From the NCBI RefSeq assembly GCF_029024625.1, contig NZ_CP118953.1, positions 1,674,001 through 1,738,000 of the forward strand: 64,000 nucleotides of DNA, written 5' to 3'. Below, one piece after another: positions 1 through 9,734 of the stretch (position 1 is the first letter of the stretch; the number at the start of each line of letters is the position of its first letter). The notes beneath the pieces were generated by a model. That model was not told the origin of the DNA and did no database searches. It worked only from the letters and a program-made list of their open reading frames with translations. The position numbers were made by a program, and so were the translations under genes. The DNA comes from Staphylococcus chromogenes (lineage in GTDB: Bacteria; Bacillota; Bacilli; Staphylococcales; Staphylococcaceae).

Positions 1-311
1 TCCCCTACTCATAAATTAGCATTTTCCCTATAATCCTATCTGTATTTCCCCTTTTTAAATAAGAAGAAATTATTCTGAAAGTTGTGCCAAATCGTGTAAT
101 GATAGCTATTTTTGCAAAATTAGCTTAAGATAACACATTTCACAAAATGTACACATTATTTTCATAAACCCTCTATCCCTTGTCAGTGTTAGAGTCACAT
201 GGCATGCAACAAATTTATTTCGACGAATTTCTAAAAAGCCTCTTGTAAATATCACATATTATTTTAAAATTAATGTAAGCCCTACAATTGTAGTATTAGG
301 AGGTCAAAAAA
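1..311. other. non-coding region upstream of qoxA
   Basis: No convincing gene is seen in this AT-rich stretch at the left edge, which should carry the qox promoter and leader. Two palindromes are visible. One spans 104-125, with AGCTA / TAGCT outer arms around a central TTTTGCAAAA. The other spans 135-150 and reads ACATTT-CACA-AAATGT. A strong Shine-Dalgarno sequence GGAGGT at 299-304 precedes the GTG start of qoxA. I could not assign a confident -35/-10 pair. Confidence 0.6.
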
Positions 312-1403
312 GTGTCAAAATTAAAGTCTTTGCTTCTAGCATTCGGAACATTATTTTTGCTTGCGGGCTGTTCTGATGTAGAAGTTTTAAACGCAAAAGG
401 GCCAATGGCGAGTGACCAAAGATTTTTAATCATTTACTCGATTATTTTCATGGTTGCCATTGTTGCTGTCGTACTTATTTTATTTGCTATTTTCACTTTT
501 AAATATCGTTACAACAAAACGAGTGAATCTGGCAAGATGCATCATAGTGTGTTACTTGAGTCTATTTGGTTCATTATCCCAGTAATTATTTTAATTGCTT
601 TAATGATTCCAACTGTTAAGTCACTTTATGATTATGAAGAACCACCAAAAGCCAAAGATGATCCAATGGTCATTTATGCAGTAAGTGGTGGATACAAATG
701 GTTCTTCGCTTATCCAGATGAAAAGATTGAAACGGTCAACCACGTGACAATCCCAACAAATCGTCCTGTCACTTTCAAACTTCAAGCGATGGATACGATG
801 ACAAGTTTCTGGGTACCTCAACTCGGGGGTCAAAAATATGCCATGACTGGCATGACAATGCAATGGACGTACCAAGCTGATGAAGAAGGTACATACCGTG
901 GAAGAAACTCTAACTTTAACGGTGAAGGTTTCTCACGCCACACATTTAATGTGCATGCAGTTAGTCAAAGTGACTACGACAAATGGGTAAGAGAGGCTAA
1001 GTCTGAAAAGAAAATCGATCAAGATACTTTCGACAAACAACTTTTACCTATCACACCTAACAAAGAATTAACATTCAGTGGAACGCACATGGCATTCGTG
1101 GATCCAGCTGCTGATCCAGAATATATTTTCTACGCTTATGAACGTTTTAATTACACACCTAAAGATCCTAACTTCTACGACGATAAAGAAGGCGTTTTAA
1201 GCGAACCGAATAAGCCAGCACGTAAGCCACAAATCACAAATCCAAACTATGAACGTCATGGTATGAAAGTAGCCATTTTAGGTAATGACGAACCATACAA
1301 CAATGAGTTCATTAAAGAAGAAAAACACAACATGGATGAAATGGAATCTATGCACAAAGGTGCAAAATCGGAATCAAACGATAAAAGTGGAGGTGGACAT
1401 TAA
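312..1403 (+). CDS. qoxA: cytochrome aa3 quinol oxidase subunit II (QoxA)
   Basis: QoxA is subunit II of the aa3-type menaquinol oxidase and sits in the cytoplasmic membrane. The protein starts with a lipoprotein signal ending in the lipobox LAGC (Cys about residue 20), followed by two membrane helices near residues 38-62 and 80-103 and a large extracytoplasmic cupredoxin-like domain. The Cys/His ligands of a CuA centre are not evident, as expected for a quinol rather than cytochrome c oxidase. The C-terminal tail is hydrophilic and charged, ending in GGGH. The GTG start at 312 is set by GGAGGT seven bases upstream. The stop codon overlaps the start of qoxB by one base (TAATG), so the genes are probably translationally coupled. 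Confidence 0.95.
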   Translation: MSKLKSLLLAFGTLFLLAGCSDVEVLNAKGPMASDQRFLIIYSIIFMVAIVAVVLILFAIFTFKYRYNKTSESGKMHHSVLLESIWFIIPVIILIALMIPTVKSLYDYEEPPKAKDDPMVIYAVSGGYKWFFAYPDEKIETVNHVTIPTNRPVTFKLQAMDTMTSFWVPQLGGQKYAMTGMTMQWTYQADEEGTYRGRNSNFNGEGFSRHTFNVHAVSQSDYDKWVREAKSEKKIDQDTFDKQLLPITPNKELTFSGTHMAFVDPAADPEYIFYAYERFNYTPKDPNFYDDKEGVLSEPNKPARKPQITNPNYERHGMKVAILGNDEPYNNEFIKEEKHNMDEMESMHKGAKSESNDKSGGGH

Positions 1404-3394
1404 TGATGGACTTTCCATGGCATGAGCTTATTGTAAATGGTAACTGGATGATTACCATGGCTCAAATTGGTGCACCATTCTTAGTGATTGGTGTCATTGC
1501 AGCTATTACTTACTTTAAGCTTTGGGGATATTTATACAAGGAATGGTTCATGTCAGTCGACCACAAGAAAATTGGGTTAATGTACTTGATTTGTGCTGTT
1601 TTAATGTTTGTACGTGGTGGTATCGATGCGATTCTTTTACGTATTCAATTAACAGTACCGAACAATCCATTCTTAGAATCAAATCACTATAACGAAATTT
1701 TCACTACGCACGGTGTTATCATGATTATCTTCATGGCGATGCCACTTGTAATTGGTTTAATGAACATTATTATCCCATTACAAATTGGTGCGCGTGACGT
1801 TGCATTCCCTGTACTTAACAACATCAGTTTCTGGTTGTTCGTTGCAGGTATGTTACTTTTCAACCTTTCATTTATTATCGGTGGATCACCTGCCGCTGGT
1901 TGGACAAACTACGCACCACTTGCTGGTGAATTCAGTCCTGGACCAGGTGTAAACTATTACCTTATCGCAATCCAAATTGCCGGTATTGGTACACTTGCAA
2001 CTGGGATTAACTTCTTTGTCACTATTATTAAACTTAAAACACCGAGTATGACATTTATGCAAATGCCAATGTTCGTAGTTACTACGTTCATTACAATGTT
2101 AATCATTATCTTAGCATTCCCTGTATTAACAGTTGCACTTGCATTAATGACAGTAGATAGAGTTTTTGACTTCTCATTCTTTACTGTTGCCGGTGGCGGT
2201 ATGCCAATGCTTTGGGCAAACTTCTTCTGGGTATGGGGGCACCCTGAGGTATACATTCTCGTATTGCCAGCATTTGGTATCTACTCTGAAATCATTCCAA
2301 CGTTTGCTCGTAAACGTTTGTTCGGTCACCAAAGTATGGTGTGGGCAACAGCTGGTATCGCATTTTTGAGTTTCATCGTTTGGGTTCACCATTTCTACAC
2401 AATGGGTAGTGGTGCTTTAGTCAACTCATTCTTCTCAATTACAACAATGTTAATCGCTGTGCCTACGGGTGTAAAAATCTTTAACTGGTTATTTACACTT
2501 CACAAAGGCCGTATTACTTTTGAATCACCAATGCTATTCTCATTAGCATTTATTCCTAACTTTACAATTGGTGGGGTAACAGGTGTTATGCTTGCCATGG
2601 CATCTGCCGACTTCCAATATCACAACACTTATTTCTTAGTGGCCCACTTCCACTATACTATTGTTGCTGGTGTTGTATTTGCATGTTTCGCAGCTATGAT
2701 TTTCTGGTATCCAAAAGCAATGGGATACAAATTATTCGAAAAACCAAACAAATGGTTCTTCTGGATTTTCATGATTGGTTTCAACGTGACATTCTTACCT
2801 CAATTCGTATTAGGTTTAGACGGTATGCCACGTCGTTTATACACTTACATGCCAGAAGACGGTTGGTTCTTATTAAACGTCATTTCTTCAATTGGTGCGG
2901 CAATGATGTCTATCGCATTCTTAATCTTTGTTGGTAACATCGTATACAGTCACTTAAAAGCACCTCGTGAAGCGACTGGCGATAACTGGGGTGGTTTAGG
3001 CCGAGGCTTAGAATGGTCAACTGCTTCAGCAATCCCACCACATTACAACTTTGCGATTACACCTCACTGGGATGACTTAGATTCATTCGTTGAGATGAAA
3101 GCTCAAGGTCGTCATTACTTAGACAATCACGACTATAAAGATATTCACATGCCAAATAATACACATATTGGTTTCTGGATGGGTATCCTCTTCTTTATCG
3201 GTGGATTCTTCCTTGTATTCGAAACAATTTTACCGGCAATCCTAAGTTTACTTGGTATTTTCGGATTAATGATTTGGAGAAGTTTCCAACAAGATCACGG
3301 TTACCACATCCCTGCAAGTGAAGTTGCTGAAAATGAAGCGCGCTTAAGAAAAGCACGTCAAAAAGAAAGGGAGGCTATGAATCATGAGTCATAA
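1403..3394 (+). CDS. qoxB: cytochrome aa3 quinol oxidase subunit I (QoxB)
   Basis: QoxB is the catalytic haem-copper subunit that reduces oxygen to water and pumps protons. The 663-residue protein has many membrane helices and the heme-copper oxidase signature: the CuB region [12 protein letters not shown] near residues 280-291, followed by the HH pair in WVHHFYTMG and the haem-ligand histidine region VAHFHYTIV. The length matches subunit I of quinol oxidases. A second ATG follows directly at 1406. The 3' end overlaps qoxC by 11 bases. Confidence 0.96.
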   Translation: MMDFPWHELIVNGNWMITMAQIGAPFLVIGVIAAITYFKLWGYLYKEWFMSVDHKKIGLMYLICAVLMFVRGGIDAILLRIQLTVPNNPFLESNHYNEIFTTHGVIMIIFMAMPLVIGLMNIIIPLQIGARDVAFPVLNNISFWLFVAGMLLFNLSFIIGGSPAAGWTNYAPLAGEFSPGPGVNYYLIAIQIAGIGTLATGINFFVTIIKLKTPSMTFMQMPMFVVTTFITMLIIILAFPVLTVALALMTVDRVFDFSFFTVAGGGMPMLWANFFWVWGHPEVYILVLPAFGIYSEIIPTFARKRLFGHQSMVWATAGIAFLSFIVWVHHFYTMGSGALVNSFFSITTMLIAVPTGVKIFNWLFTLHKGRITFESPMLFSLAFIPNFTIGGVTGVMLAMASADFQYHNTYFLVAHFHYTIVAGVVFACFAAMIFWYPKAMGYKLFEKPNKWFFWIFMIGFNVTFLPQFVLGLDGMPRRLYTYMPEDGWFLLNVISSIGAAMMSIAFLIFVGNIVYSHLKAPREATGDNWGGLGRGLEWSTASAIPPHYNFAITPHWDDLDSFVEMKAQGRHYLDNHDYKDIHMPNNTHIGFWMGILFFIGGFFLVFETILPAILSLLGIFGLMIWRSFQQDHGYHIPASEVAENEARLRKARQKEREAMNHES

Positions 3395-3989
3395 GGTTGA
3401 TACAATTGATGCACGTACGCATGAAGGTAATTTAAACAAACTCGGTTTCTGGATCTTCCTTACAGCTGAATTTGCACTTTTTGGTACGCTTTTCGCAACA
3501 CTGTTAACCCTCCAACATGGTGGGGGTTACGGTGGCATGATGACAACAGAGCTATTTGAATTACCTCTTGTTTTAATCATGACATTCTTGCTTTTAGCAA
3601 GTTCTTACACATGTGGTATTGCCATTTACTTCATGCGTAAAGAAAAGAAAACATTGTTTATGGTCTGGATGATTATTACTGTACTTCTTGGTGTTGGCTT
3701 CGTTGCATTTGAGATCTTCGAATTCACTCATTATGCACACGAAGGCGCGGTACCACAAGCAGGTTCTTATTGGTCAAGTTTCTTCTTACTATTAGGAACT
3801 CACGGTGCCCACGTAACATTAGGTATCTTCTGGATTATATGTTTATTAATCCAAGTTGCAATGCGCGGACTTAATAAATTCAATGCACCTAAAATTTTCA
3901 TTGTAAGTTTATACTGGCACTTCTTAGATGTTGTTTGGATTTTCATCTTCACTGCCGTATATATGATAGGGATGGTGTTTAGCGGATGA
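3384..3989 (+). CDS. qoxC: cytochrome aa3 quinol oxidase subunit III (QoxC)
   Basis: Subunit III of the quinol oxidase is a 201-residue membrane protein with about five hydrophobic helices. The family signatures are visible: [19 protein letters not shown] near the N-terminus, the conserved glutamate in AFEIFEF, and [12 protein letters not shown] and [13 protein letters not shown] toward the end. The start overlaps the last codons of qoxB and the end overlaps qoxD by four bases (ATGA), consistent with one transcript. Confidence 0.95.
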   Translation: MSHKVDTIDARTHEGNLNKLGFWIFLTAEFALFGTLFATLLTLQHGGGYGGMMTTELFELPLVLIMTFLLLASSYTCGIAIYFMRKEKKTLFMVWMIITVLLGVGFVAFEIFEFTHYAHEGAVPQAGSYWSSFFLLLGTHGAHVTLGIFWIICLLIQVAMRGLNKFNAPKIFIVSLYWHFLDVVWIFIFTAVYMIGMVFSG

Positions 3990-4276
3990 ATACAGTAGTC
4001 AAACATACAATAGGCTTTATCGCCTCAATCATTCTTACGTTACTTGCAGTTTTCGTTACTCTATACACATCATTGTCATTTCAAGCTAAAGTAACAATTA
4101 TTTTTGGTTTCGCTTTTATTCAAGCATTTTTACAACTCTTAATGTTCATGCACTTAACTGAAGGTAAAGATGGTCGTGTTCAACTTGCAAAAGTTATCTT
4201 CGCTATCATCATTACACTTGCCATTGTGATTGGTACATTCTGGGTAATGCAAGGTGGCCACAGCGCTCACTTATAA
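3986..4276 (+). CDS. qoxD: cytochrome aa3 quinol oxidase subunit IV (QoxD)
   Basis: QoxD is the small fourth subunit thought to help assembly of the oxidase. The 96-residue product has three predicted membrane helices (about residues 8-27, 34-55 and 66-87) and the motif [14 protein letters not shown], typical of bacterial cytochrome o/aa3 subunit IV. It begins in a four-base overlap with qoxC and is the last gene before a strong terminator. Confidence 0.93.
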   Translation: MNTVVKHTIGFIASIILTLLAVFVTLYTSLSFQAKVTIIFGFAFIQAFLQLLMFMHLTEGKDGRVQLAKVIFAIIITLAIVIGTFWVMQGGHSAHL

Positions 4277-4295
4277 AGCAAACTTGATATAAAAA

Positions 4296-4327
4296 AGGCT
4301 TACACATCACGTGTAAGTCTTTTTTTG
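4296..4327 (+). terminator. rho-independent terminator of qoxABCD
   Basis: The stem CTTACAC / GTGTAAG with a five-base loop is followed by a run of eight T residues, 20 bases after the qoxD stop. Confidence 0.85.
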
Positions 4328-4466
4328 TGGCTATGTATTTCTACTTTTGAGCTTCCCCCTTCTGTAAAAGTTCATTAACTAGATCGTAAACACAATACTA
4401 TCTACAGGTATTAACCCCTACTCTTTATACCTTTTGAAAACGCCGATAGTTTATCCCACTATATAG

Positions 4467-4514
4467 AAAAGCGGACGAGTGAAATGATGAACTCATTACA
4501 TTCGTCCGCTTTAT
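4467..4514 (-). terminator. terminator downstream of the glycopolymer cluster
   Basis: The inverted repeat AAGCGGACGA / TCGTCCGCTT has further partial pairing inside. On the minus strand it is followed by TTTTC. It lies about 80 bases past the stop of the last minus-strand gene of the cluster and could act in both directions. Confidence 0.7.
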
Positions 4515-4590
4515 TTTAAAGTTTTTAAGAAGCGCTATTTCCAACCTAAAAAGTAAGAGAGTGTTCCCTCCCTACAGTTTATATATATAT

Positions 4591-5934
4591 CTAAGAACGT
4601 TGCGCTTTTAATTTTTGTTTGACTTTACCCACATACGACGCTTTTGATTCTATCCGTTCATAAAGGGCTAATAATTTGGATTTTTCATTTTGCCAATTAT
4701 AAATCATTTTGGCTTTTTCAGTGTTCGCTTTCGCATGTGCATATAAGGCATCATTCGTTAGAAATTCATTGACCGCTTGTGCGATATTATGAGAATCATG
4801 TGCATCAATAGCGATCCCGACTTCTTGTTCATTAACCACTTTGGCAATTTCTGGAAAATCACAACTGACTACTGGAACATGTGCCATCATATATTCAAAC
4901 AATTTGTTAGAACTTGCAGAATAATGATTAAAACACACGTTTTGTAATACTTGGAAGCCTAAAAAAGCCTCTCTGGTAATACTAGGTAACTCTTGAAATG
5001 GTACTTTTTCTAAAAAGAAAATACGATGCTTTTCAGGGGATTTCGCTGCTTGTGCTTTTAATGCATTTATAAGTTTACCCGCACCGATAAACACGAGTAC
5101 CCCTTCTTTAATATAAGGCATCGCCTCAATGAGTTTTTCTAAACCTCGACCTTGTTGTAATCCGCCTTGATAAAGTAAGATTTTTTCATCTTCTGAGATG
5201 CCTAATTTTTGATGAAGATTGACTTTAGGTCGTTCATTAATATCATACAACTCTGAATAATTGTATAAAGTTTGAGGATAAAAGCCATATAACTTTTCAT
5301 TATGCTTAGCACGTGTATGATTTTCTACCATCATTTCATCAACGAAACGTAGTAGAAACTTTTCAATCTTTTTAATTTTTTTCGTATCATAGCCCGTACG
5401 ATCCGTTTGAACCTCATGACTGTCATATATCAACGGTTTCGGTTTCAAGCGGAATTTCGCACATATAATGCCTTGAGGTAACGTATTTAAATCATTTGAG
5501 TGGTAAATATCTGATTTGCACAAATACCCTCTAATAATCATTCGTGCAATAATGGCGCTATTGATGACGATTTTTCGCACTTTTCGTTGTTTAATAGCCA
5601 CTGCGCCTCCTAATAACATGAGGAGATAGCTCGATAAAATCATAAAGTTCACAAAAAACAAGCCTGCTGCGACCACCATCGCAACACCCCCTACCATGAT
5701 AATAAAGGGCTTTCCGTAATCCGCATACGTTTGTAGTAGCCAAGGGTACCGTTTTACACGATGCACACGAAAACGTGCATTTATTTTTTCAAAAGCTTTT
5801 ATTGCAGGATTTTTAGGATCATTAATTGCAATTAAGTCCACATCATAGCCTGCTTCGGATAAAGCCGTGCATTCTCGATTAACCCGAGCGTCATTGGTGA
5901 AATGATTCCATACAAACATGCCTACTTTTTTCAT
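4591..5934 (-). CDS. glycosyltransferase family 4-like protein with internal membrane segments
   Basis: This is probably a GT-B fold, retaining-type glycosyltransferase that adds a sugar to a surface glycopolymer. The N-terminus (MKKVGMFVWNHFTNDARVNRE) is typical of group 1 glycosyltransferases acting on polysaccharides, and the C-terminal half has the donor-binding pattern YQGGLQQGRGLEKLIEAMP followed by SNKLFEYM. Between the two halves, about residues 73-115, is a strongly hydrophobic stretch able to form two membrane helices. The ATG at 5934 is preferred over the TTG at 5937 because AGGAGG lies eight bases before it. It is the last gene of the minus-strand cluster, 17 bases after the preceding stop. 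The acceptor and donor are unknown. Confidence 0.8.
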   Translation of the reverse strand: MKKVGMFVWNHFTNDARVNRECTALSEAGYDVDLIAINDPKNPAIKAFEKINARFRVHRVKRYPWLLQTYADYGKPFIIMVGGVAMVVAAGLFFVNFMILSSYLLMLLGGAVAIKQRKVRKIVINSAIIARMIIRGYLCKSDIYHSNDLNTLPQGIICAKFRLKPKPLIYDSHEVQTDRTGYDTKKIKKIEKFLLRFVDEMMVENHTRAKHNEKLYGFYPQTLYNYSELYDINERPKVNLHQKLGISEDEKILLYQGGLQQGRGLEKLIEAMPYIKEGVLVFIGAGKLINALKAQAAKSPEKHRIFFLEKVPFQELPSITREAFLGFQVLQNVCFNHYSASSNKLFEYMMAHVPVVSCDFPEIAKVVNEQEVGIAIDAHDSHNIAQAVNEFLTNDALYAHAKANTEKAKMIYNWQNEKSKLLALYERIESKASYVGKVKQKLKAQRS

Positions 5935-5951
5935 CAAATATCCTCCTTACT

Positions 5952-6770
5952 TTAGTATATGTTCAGTTCTTTGTTTATTATCAAATTTACAATTTCTACC
6001 GTCTTATCTTTAGGAAGAGGACTATGTCCAGACTTTTTGTCATTGTAAAATAGAAAATTAATTTTAGAACTATCAAGATTATATTTATCTAGCATTTGCA
6101 TAAAGGGATTAACGTGATTCTCCATATCCGATTTACTCAAACGATTTTGTATAAAAAATAACAGAGGCACATGCTTACATTTTTTCATTAATGCGGTAGA
6201 TGAAAGCCTATCAGCGTATCGTTTATTCACTTCGTCAAAGCTCACCTCTTCTCCAAATACTAAATGATAAGCTTTTAATACTGCATTTCTTGAATATCTA
6301 TGCACATAAGCTTGCGGATTATTAACAATAGCACATGAATTTCTATGTAAAGTGGCTAGCATTAATGAAATAAAGCCTCCCCCAGAACTTCCATAATAAG
6401 TCACATTTGAGTCTTTAATTTCAAGAAGCTCCGCTATTTTTTGGCTAATTCGTGCGTAATCTTCAACATAATATCGATCCTTTGTGCCTAATCCCCAACC
6501 TAATGAAACGTTACTGTTGTGAATAGTTCGATCATCTATAAACAAACAATTCGCATCAAATTCTTCACGCCAACTATTTCTTAAAAACACTGGAGGTGTA
6601 GATTTATTTAAATCAATCGCTCCATTAGAATGCACAAGTAAATTTTCATTATTCTCTTTAAGATGTAATAATATATAGAAATCCAAATTATCTACCACTA
6701 GCTTAATTTTTTGATTGTTAACTTTTATTAAATCATCTTTGGTTAATTCATCAAAATTTAATTCAAACAT
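5952..6770 (-). CDS. alpha/beta-hydrolase-like protein of the glycopolymer cluster
   Basis: The 272-residue cytosolic protein has no signal peptide. It contains YYGSSGGGFISL around residues 144-155, which fits a nucleophile elbow (G-x-S-x-G) of an alpha/beta hydrolase. A late SGHSPLP near residue 253 could supply the histidine and the preceding region an acidic residue. Its layout resembles proteins found in capsule loci and accessory-secretion Asp2-like proteins, so a role as a sugar O-acetyl-transferring or esterase-type enzyme is a reasonable inference. No specific substrate can be named. It lies between the TagH-type ATPase and the last glycosyltransferase with short gaps on both sides. 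Confidence 0.6.
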   Translation of the reverse strand: MFELNFDELTKDDLIKVNNQKIKLVVDNLDFYILLHLKENNENLLVHSNGAIDLNKSTPPVFLRNSWREEFDANCLFIDDRTIHNSNVSLGWGLGTKDRYYVEDYARISQKIAELLEIKDSNVTYYGSSGGGFISLMLATLHRNSCAIVNNPQAYVHRYSRNAVLKAYHLVFGEEVSFDEVNKRYADRLSSTALMKKCKHVPLLFFIQNRLSKSDMENHVNPFMQMLDKYNLDSSKINFLFYNDKKSGHSPLPKDKTVEIVNLIINKELNIY

Positions 6771-6789
6771 AACTCATTCCCCTTTTATA

Positions 6790-7707
6790 CTACATTAATT
6801 GAAAACCAAGAGAGATTAGCCATCCAACAAATACTATACTTACAAATCCATAGGTTTTCCAAGAAACTTCTTGAAACGATTGATGTGGTGTATTCATGTT
6901 TGAATTTGCTTGTTGCTGTTGTATTTTCTTTTTTTTATATTCAATTTGTTCTGCTTTAGGCATTTTTTTTATTTTTTGAATTAATGCATTATAGCGTTTA
7001 ATAACAGCATTGACATCATCATACGCGACCATTTGACCATAATGAATCCAAAGCGCTTTGTCACACATTTTTCTGATTTGACTTGCGGAATGAGAAACGA
7101 AAAATATAGTTTTACCATTCGCTTGGAACTCTTTCATTTTATCAATACATTTATTAGAAAACGTTTCATCCCCGACTGAAAGCGCCTCATCAACGATTAA
7201 TATATCGGGATCCGTATGAATAGCAATGGAAAAACCCAATCTAGACTTCATACCACTTGAGTAAGATTTAAGCGGTTGATAAATAAATTCATCAAGTTCA
7301 CTAAACTTTACAATATCATCAAACTTGTCATTAATTTCTTTAGTGGTCATTCCATGCATTAAACATTTATAACGTATATTTTCCTCTCCTGTAAAAGAGG
7401 GATTTAAGCCAGCACCAATAGCAATTAATGACGGCTTACCTGTTGTCCTAACTTCGCCATAGGTGGGTGATACCACTTGCCCTAAAATATTGGAAAGTGT
7501 GGATTTACCTGATCCATTCAATCCGATAATACCTACTGAGGTGCCTTTTTCCACCTTAAAACTCACATCTTTCAATGCATAATAGGGTTTAAACTGATAC
7601 GTTTTACCAAAAGTAAATAGTGAAAGCAATTTCTCTTTTCTACTACGGTTCAAATCGTATATCTTGGTGACATTTTCGCAAACAACATTATATTTACTGT
7701 CAGTCAT
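6790..7707 (-). CDS. TagH-type ABC transporter ATP-binding protein (teichoic acid / polysaccharide export)
   Basis: This is the ATPase partner of a two-component exporter that moves undecaprenyl-linked glycopolymer across the membrane. Seen motifs: Walker A GLNGSGKST near residue 65, ABC signature YSSGMKSRLGF near 145, and Walker B ILIVDEALSVGDE. After the ATPase domain come a lysine- and glutamine-rich linker (about residues 240-280) and one C-terminal membrane helix. Bacillus TagH carries a further extracellular SH3-like domain there; this protein stops at the helix. ATG at 7707 is chosen over GTG at 7716 because AAGGAG sits eight bases upstream of it. The stop codon of the preceding gene lies between that site and the start. 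Confidence 0.88.
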   Translation of the reverse strand: MTDSKYNVVCENVTKIYDLNRSRKEKLLSLFTFGKTYQFKPYYALKDVSFKVEKGTSVGIIGLNGSGKSTLSNILGQVVSPTYGEVRTTGKPSLIAIGAGLNPSFTGEENIRYKCLMHGMTTKEINDKFDDIVKFSELDEFIYQPLKSYSSGMKSRLGFSIAIHTDPDILIVDEALSVGDETFSNKCIDKMKEFQANGKTIFFVSHSASQIRKMCDKALWIHYGQMVAYDDVNAVIKRYNALIQKIKKMPKAEQIEYKKKKIQQQQANSNMNTPHQSFQEVSWKTYGFVSIVFVGWLISLGFQLM

Positions 7708-7712
7708 TTGGT

Positions 7713-8903
7713 TCACTCCTTCAAGAAGTTAATCAATTCTTTAATGTTTGTTTCCCAATTCAAAAATTTATCTCTATAATGCCTAATATTTAATAATTGT
7801 GATTGATAGTATGAAGTGTCATTTCGATACAATAAAATCTGCTCTAACAATTCTGAGGGGGTAGCTTTCATTTGAGCAAAACCAATTTGATAATTTCTAA
7901 TGTCCTCTGCCATTTTTCCACCAATATTTGTTACAGGTAAGGTATCGACACCTAATGCATCGACAATTTTACCTGGTAAAACATTTAAAAAGGTTTCATC
8001 TTCATTCAATATTGAAAGCGCAATGTGATGCTTTGATATTTCTTTAAGACATTTTTCCCGGCTCATTGCAGGTTTAAGGATGACATTTTCTAAATTTTCT
8101 ACAGCTTGTCTAAATTTAGGTGCCTTCACCCCATATACGATGGCTGTAACTTTAATTTTATGGTCATTGAGTAATTGAAATAATTCGATTAAATGATTGA
8201 CATCTTGCGCATATCCAATATTTCCGGTATAAACTACGCTAAATTCTGGAAATTTTTCCTCTTCAATACGCTCTTCTTTACTCACCGAATTAGGTATAAA
8301 CTTGATAGGAATATCTTTAGAAATCATTTTTGTAATATGTTGATAAAACCCTTTATTATTAATCACTATTTTATCTGCACGTTGATACATAATTTTCTCT
8401 AGTAATTTTAGGAGAGGCCACGTATATTTCAACTTAATCCCTTTAATGCCATTCACACTATCAGGCCATAAATCTCTAATTTCTAAAATATATAACGGTC
8501 TTTTAGCCTTCTTTAACAGTAAAGTTGCCCATGCGATAAATATATTTGGACTTGTCACATAGATATAATCGTAGTCATTTTGATGTCTATATATAAAATA
8601 CTTCACCTTCAAAAACTGCTCTATATAATAAAATAACCTTGCAATTAAATTTTTGTTTTGCTTTGCAAACGTCATTTTCATGCGAAATATTCTATCTTTT
8701 TCATATTGATTAATCAATTCATCATTAAAATAGCTTTTATCTTTAAAGAGTTCATGATTGGGATAGGATGGGTATGTTGTTAAGACATGTGTCTTTACAT
8801 TTTCTTCTGTAAAATGTTTAAATAACATTTTCATTCTATTTGCTGCTGAACCTAGTTCAGGATAAAAGTTCTGTGTAATAATTAAGAGCTTTTTAGATTT
8901 CAT
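7713..8903 (-). CDS. glycosyltransferase family 4 protein
   Basis: The 396-residue protein is a GT-B glycosyltransferase. The N-terminus LLIITQNFYPELGSAANR is characteristic of WbuB-like GT4 enzymes of polysaccharide loci. The central segment has IRDLWPDS, and the C-terminal domain starts with VVYTGNIGYAQDV and has a donor-site ALSILNEDETFLNVLPGKIVD-like region. It sits between the permease and ATPase genes of the exporter and runs into the ATPase gene's ribosome-binding site. Donor and acceptor cannot be read from the sequence. Confidence 0.85.
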   Translation of the reverse strand: MKSKKLLIITQNFYPELGSAANRMKMLFKHFTEENVKTHVLTTYPSYPNHELFKDKSYFNDELINQYEKDRIFRMKMTFAKQNKNLIARLFYYIEQFLKVKYFIYRHQNDYDYIYVTSPNIFIAWATLLLKKAKRPLYILEIRDLWPDSVNGIKGIKLKYTWPLLKLLEKIMYQRADKIVINNKGFYQHITKMISKDIPIKFIPNSVSKEERIEEEKFPEFSVVYTGNIGYAQDVNHLIELFQLLNDHKIKVTAIVYGVKAPKFRQAVENLENVILKPAMSREKCLKEISKHHIALSILNEDETFLNVLPGKIVDALGVDTLPVTNIGGKMAEDIRNYQIGFAQMKATPSELLEQILLYRNDTSYYQSQLLNIRHYRDKFLNWETNIKELINFLKE

Positions 8904-8924
8904 AATTTAAACTCCTATAAATAA

Positions 8925-9734
8925 TTATAAATAATCTAGAATTCTCTTTCTAAATTTAGTGTGAACGATGGCACCAATAGTTATTAATAGTAATGTCGTC
9001 ACCCAAAAATAAATATGATCGGACCAAGTCCCGTAAACTGCTGTCTGAGGATGAATAAACGCTGTTCGATAAACACCTATGAGATATGCAAATGGATTTA
9101 AGCTCGCTAATTTAACTAATATACCGTGTTGTTCTTCTAAAACCCAAAAAATAGGTGTCATAAAAAATAGCATTCTGATCACGTTTTGAAGTAAATTTTT
9201 AGTATCACGTACGATAACAGTTAAAGTACTCATAATTAAAGAAATACCAAAAATGATAGCAAAAGATCCTATCATAAAATACACAAACCAAAAATAATGC
9301 CATAATGGGACATAATGATTAAATAAAGAAATAATGAAAACAATCAGTGTAGTAATCAGCAAATTGATCATATTGTTAGTTAAAGCAATAGATATAAATA
9401 TAGAGGATGGGAATTTCATTTTTGACAGGAGCCCTATATTTTGTTGTATTGCAGTAGCTCCTGAATTGATGCCTTGCGATATAAATAACCATGGAAATAA
9501 TCCTGAAATAAGGTGAACAATAAAGGGCACACCCATCACTGAGCCAGCGCTACCTCTCAATCCAAGTCCAAATACGATGTAATAAACAATCACTTGTAAT
9601 AAAGGTTGTAAAATATTCCAAAAGACACCTAAATAATGGTTCGCATATTGACTTTTCATGTTATAAATAGCTAATTTCAAAATCTTTGGCAGATTAATGA
9701 TTTGTTCTTTAAAAATACTAATTATAGCTCTCAT
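8925..9734 (-). CDS. TagG-type ABC-2 transporter permease (teichoic acid / polysaccharide export)
   Basis: The 269-residue integral membrane protein has about six helices and the ABC-2 polysaccharide exporter pattern: an amphipathic start, QYANHYLGVFWNILQPLLQV, and a C-terminal LNPFAYLIGVYRTAF. It would form the channel through which the TagH-type ATPase encoded at 6790 drives export. Its ATG overlaps the stop of the upstream gene by four bases (ATGA). S. aureus has its essential tarGH elsewhere on the chromosome, so this is probably a second exporter with its own cargo (inference). Confidence 0.88.
   Translation of the reverse strand: MRAIISIFKEQIINLPKILKLAIYNMKSQYANHYLGVFWNILQPLLQVIVYYIVFGLGLRGSAGSVMGVPFIVHLISGLFPWLFISQGINSGATAIQQNIGLLSKMKFPSSIFISIALTNNMINLLITTLIVFIISLFNHYVPLWHYFWFVYFMIGSFAIIFGISLIMSTLTVIVRDTKNLLQNVIRMLFFMTPIFWVLEEQHGILVKLASLNPFAYLIGVYRTAFIHPQTAVYGTWSDHIYFWVTTLLLITIGAIVHTKFRKRILDYL

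Larger units (their letters stand above)
4277..4590. other. intergenic region between convergent qoxD and glycosyltransferase gene
   Basis: This stretch holds two hairpins, listed separately, that end transcription from the left (qox) and from the right (glycopolymer cluster). I see no open frame with a ribosome binding site between them. Confidence 0.6.
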
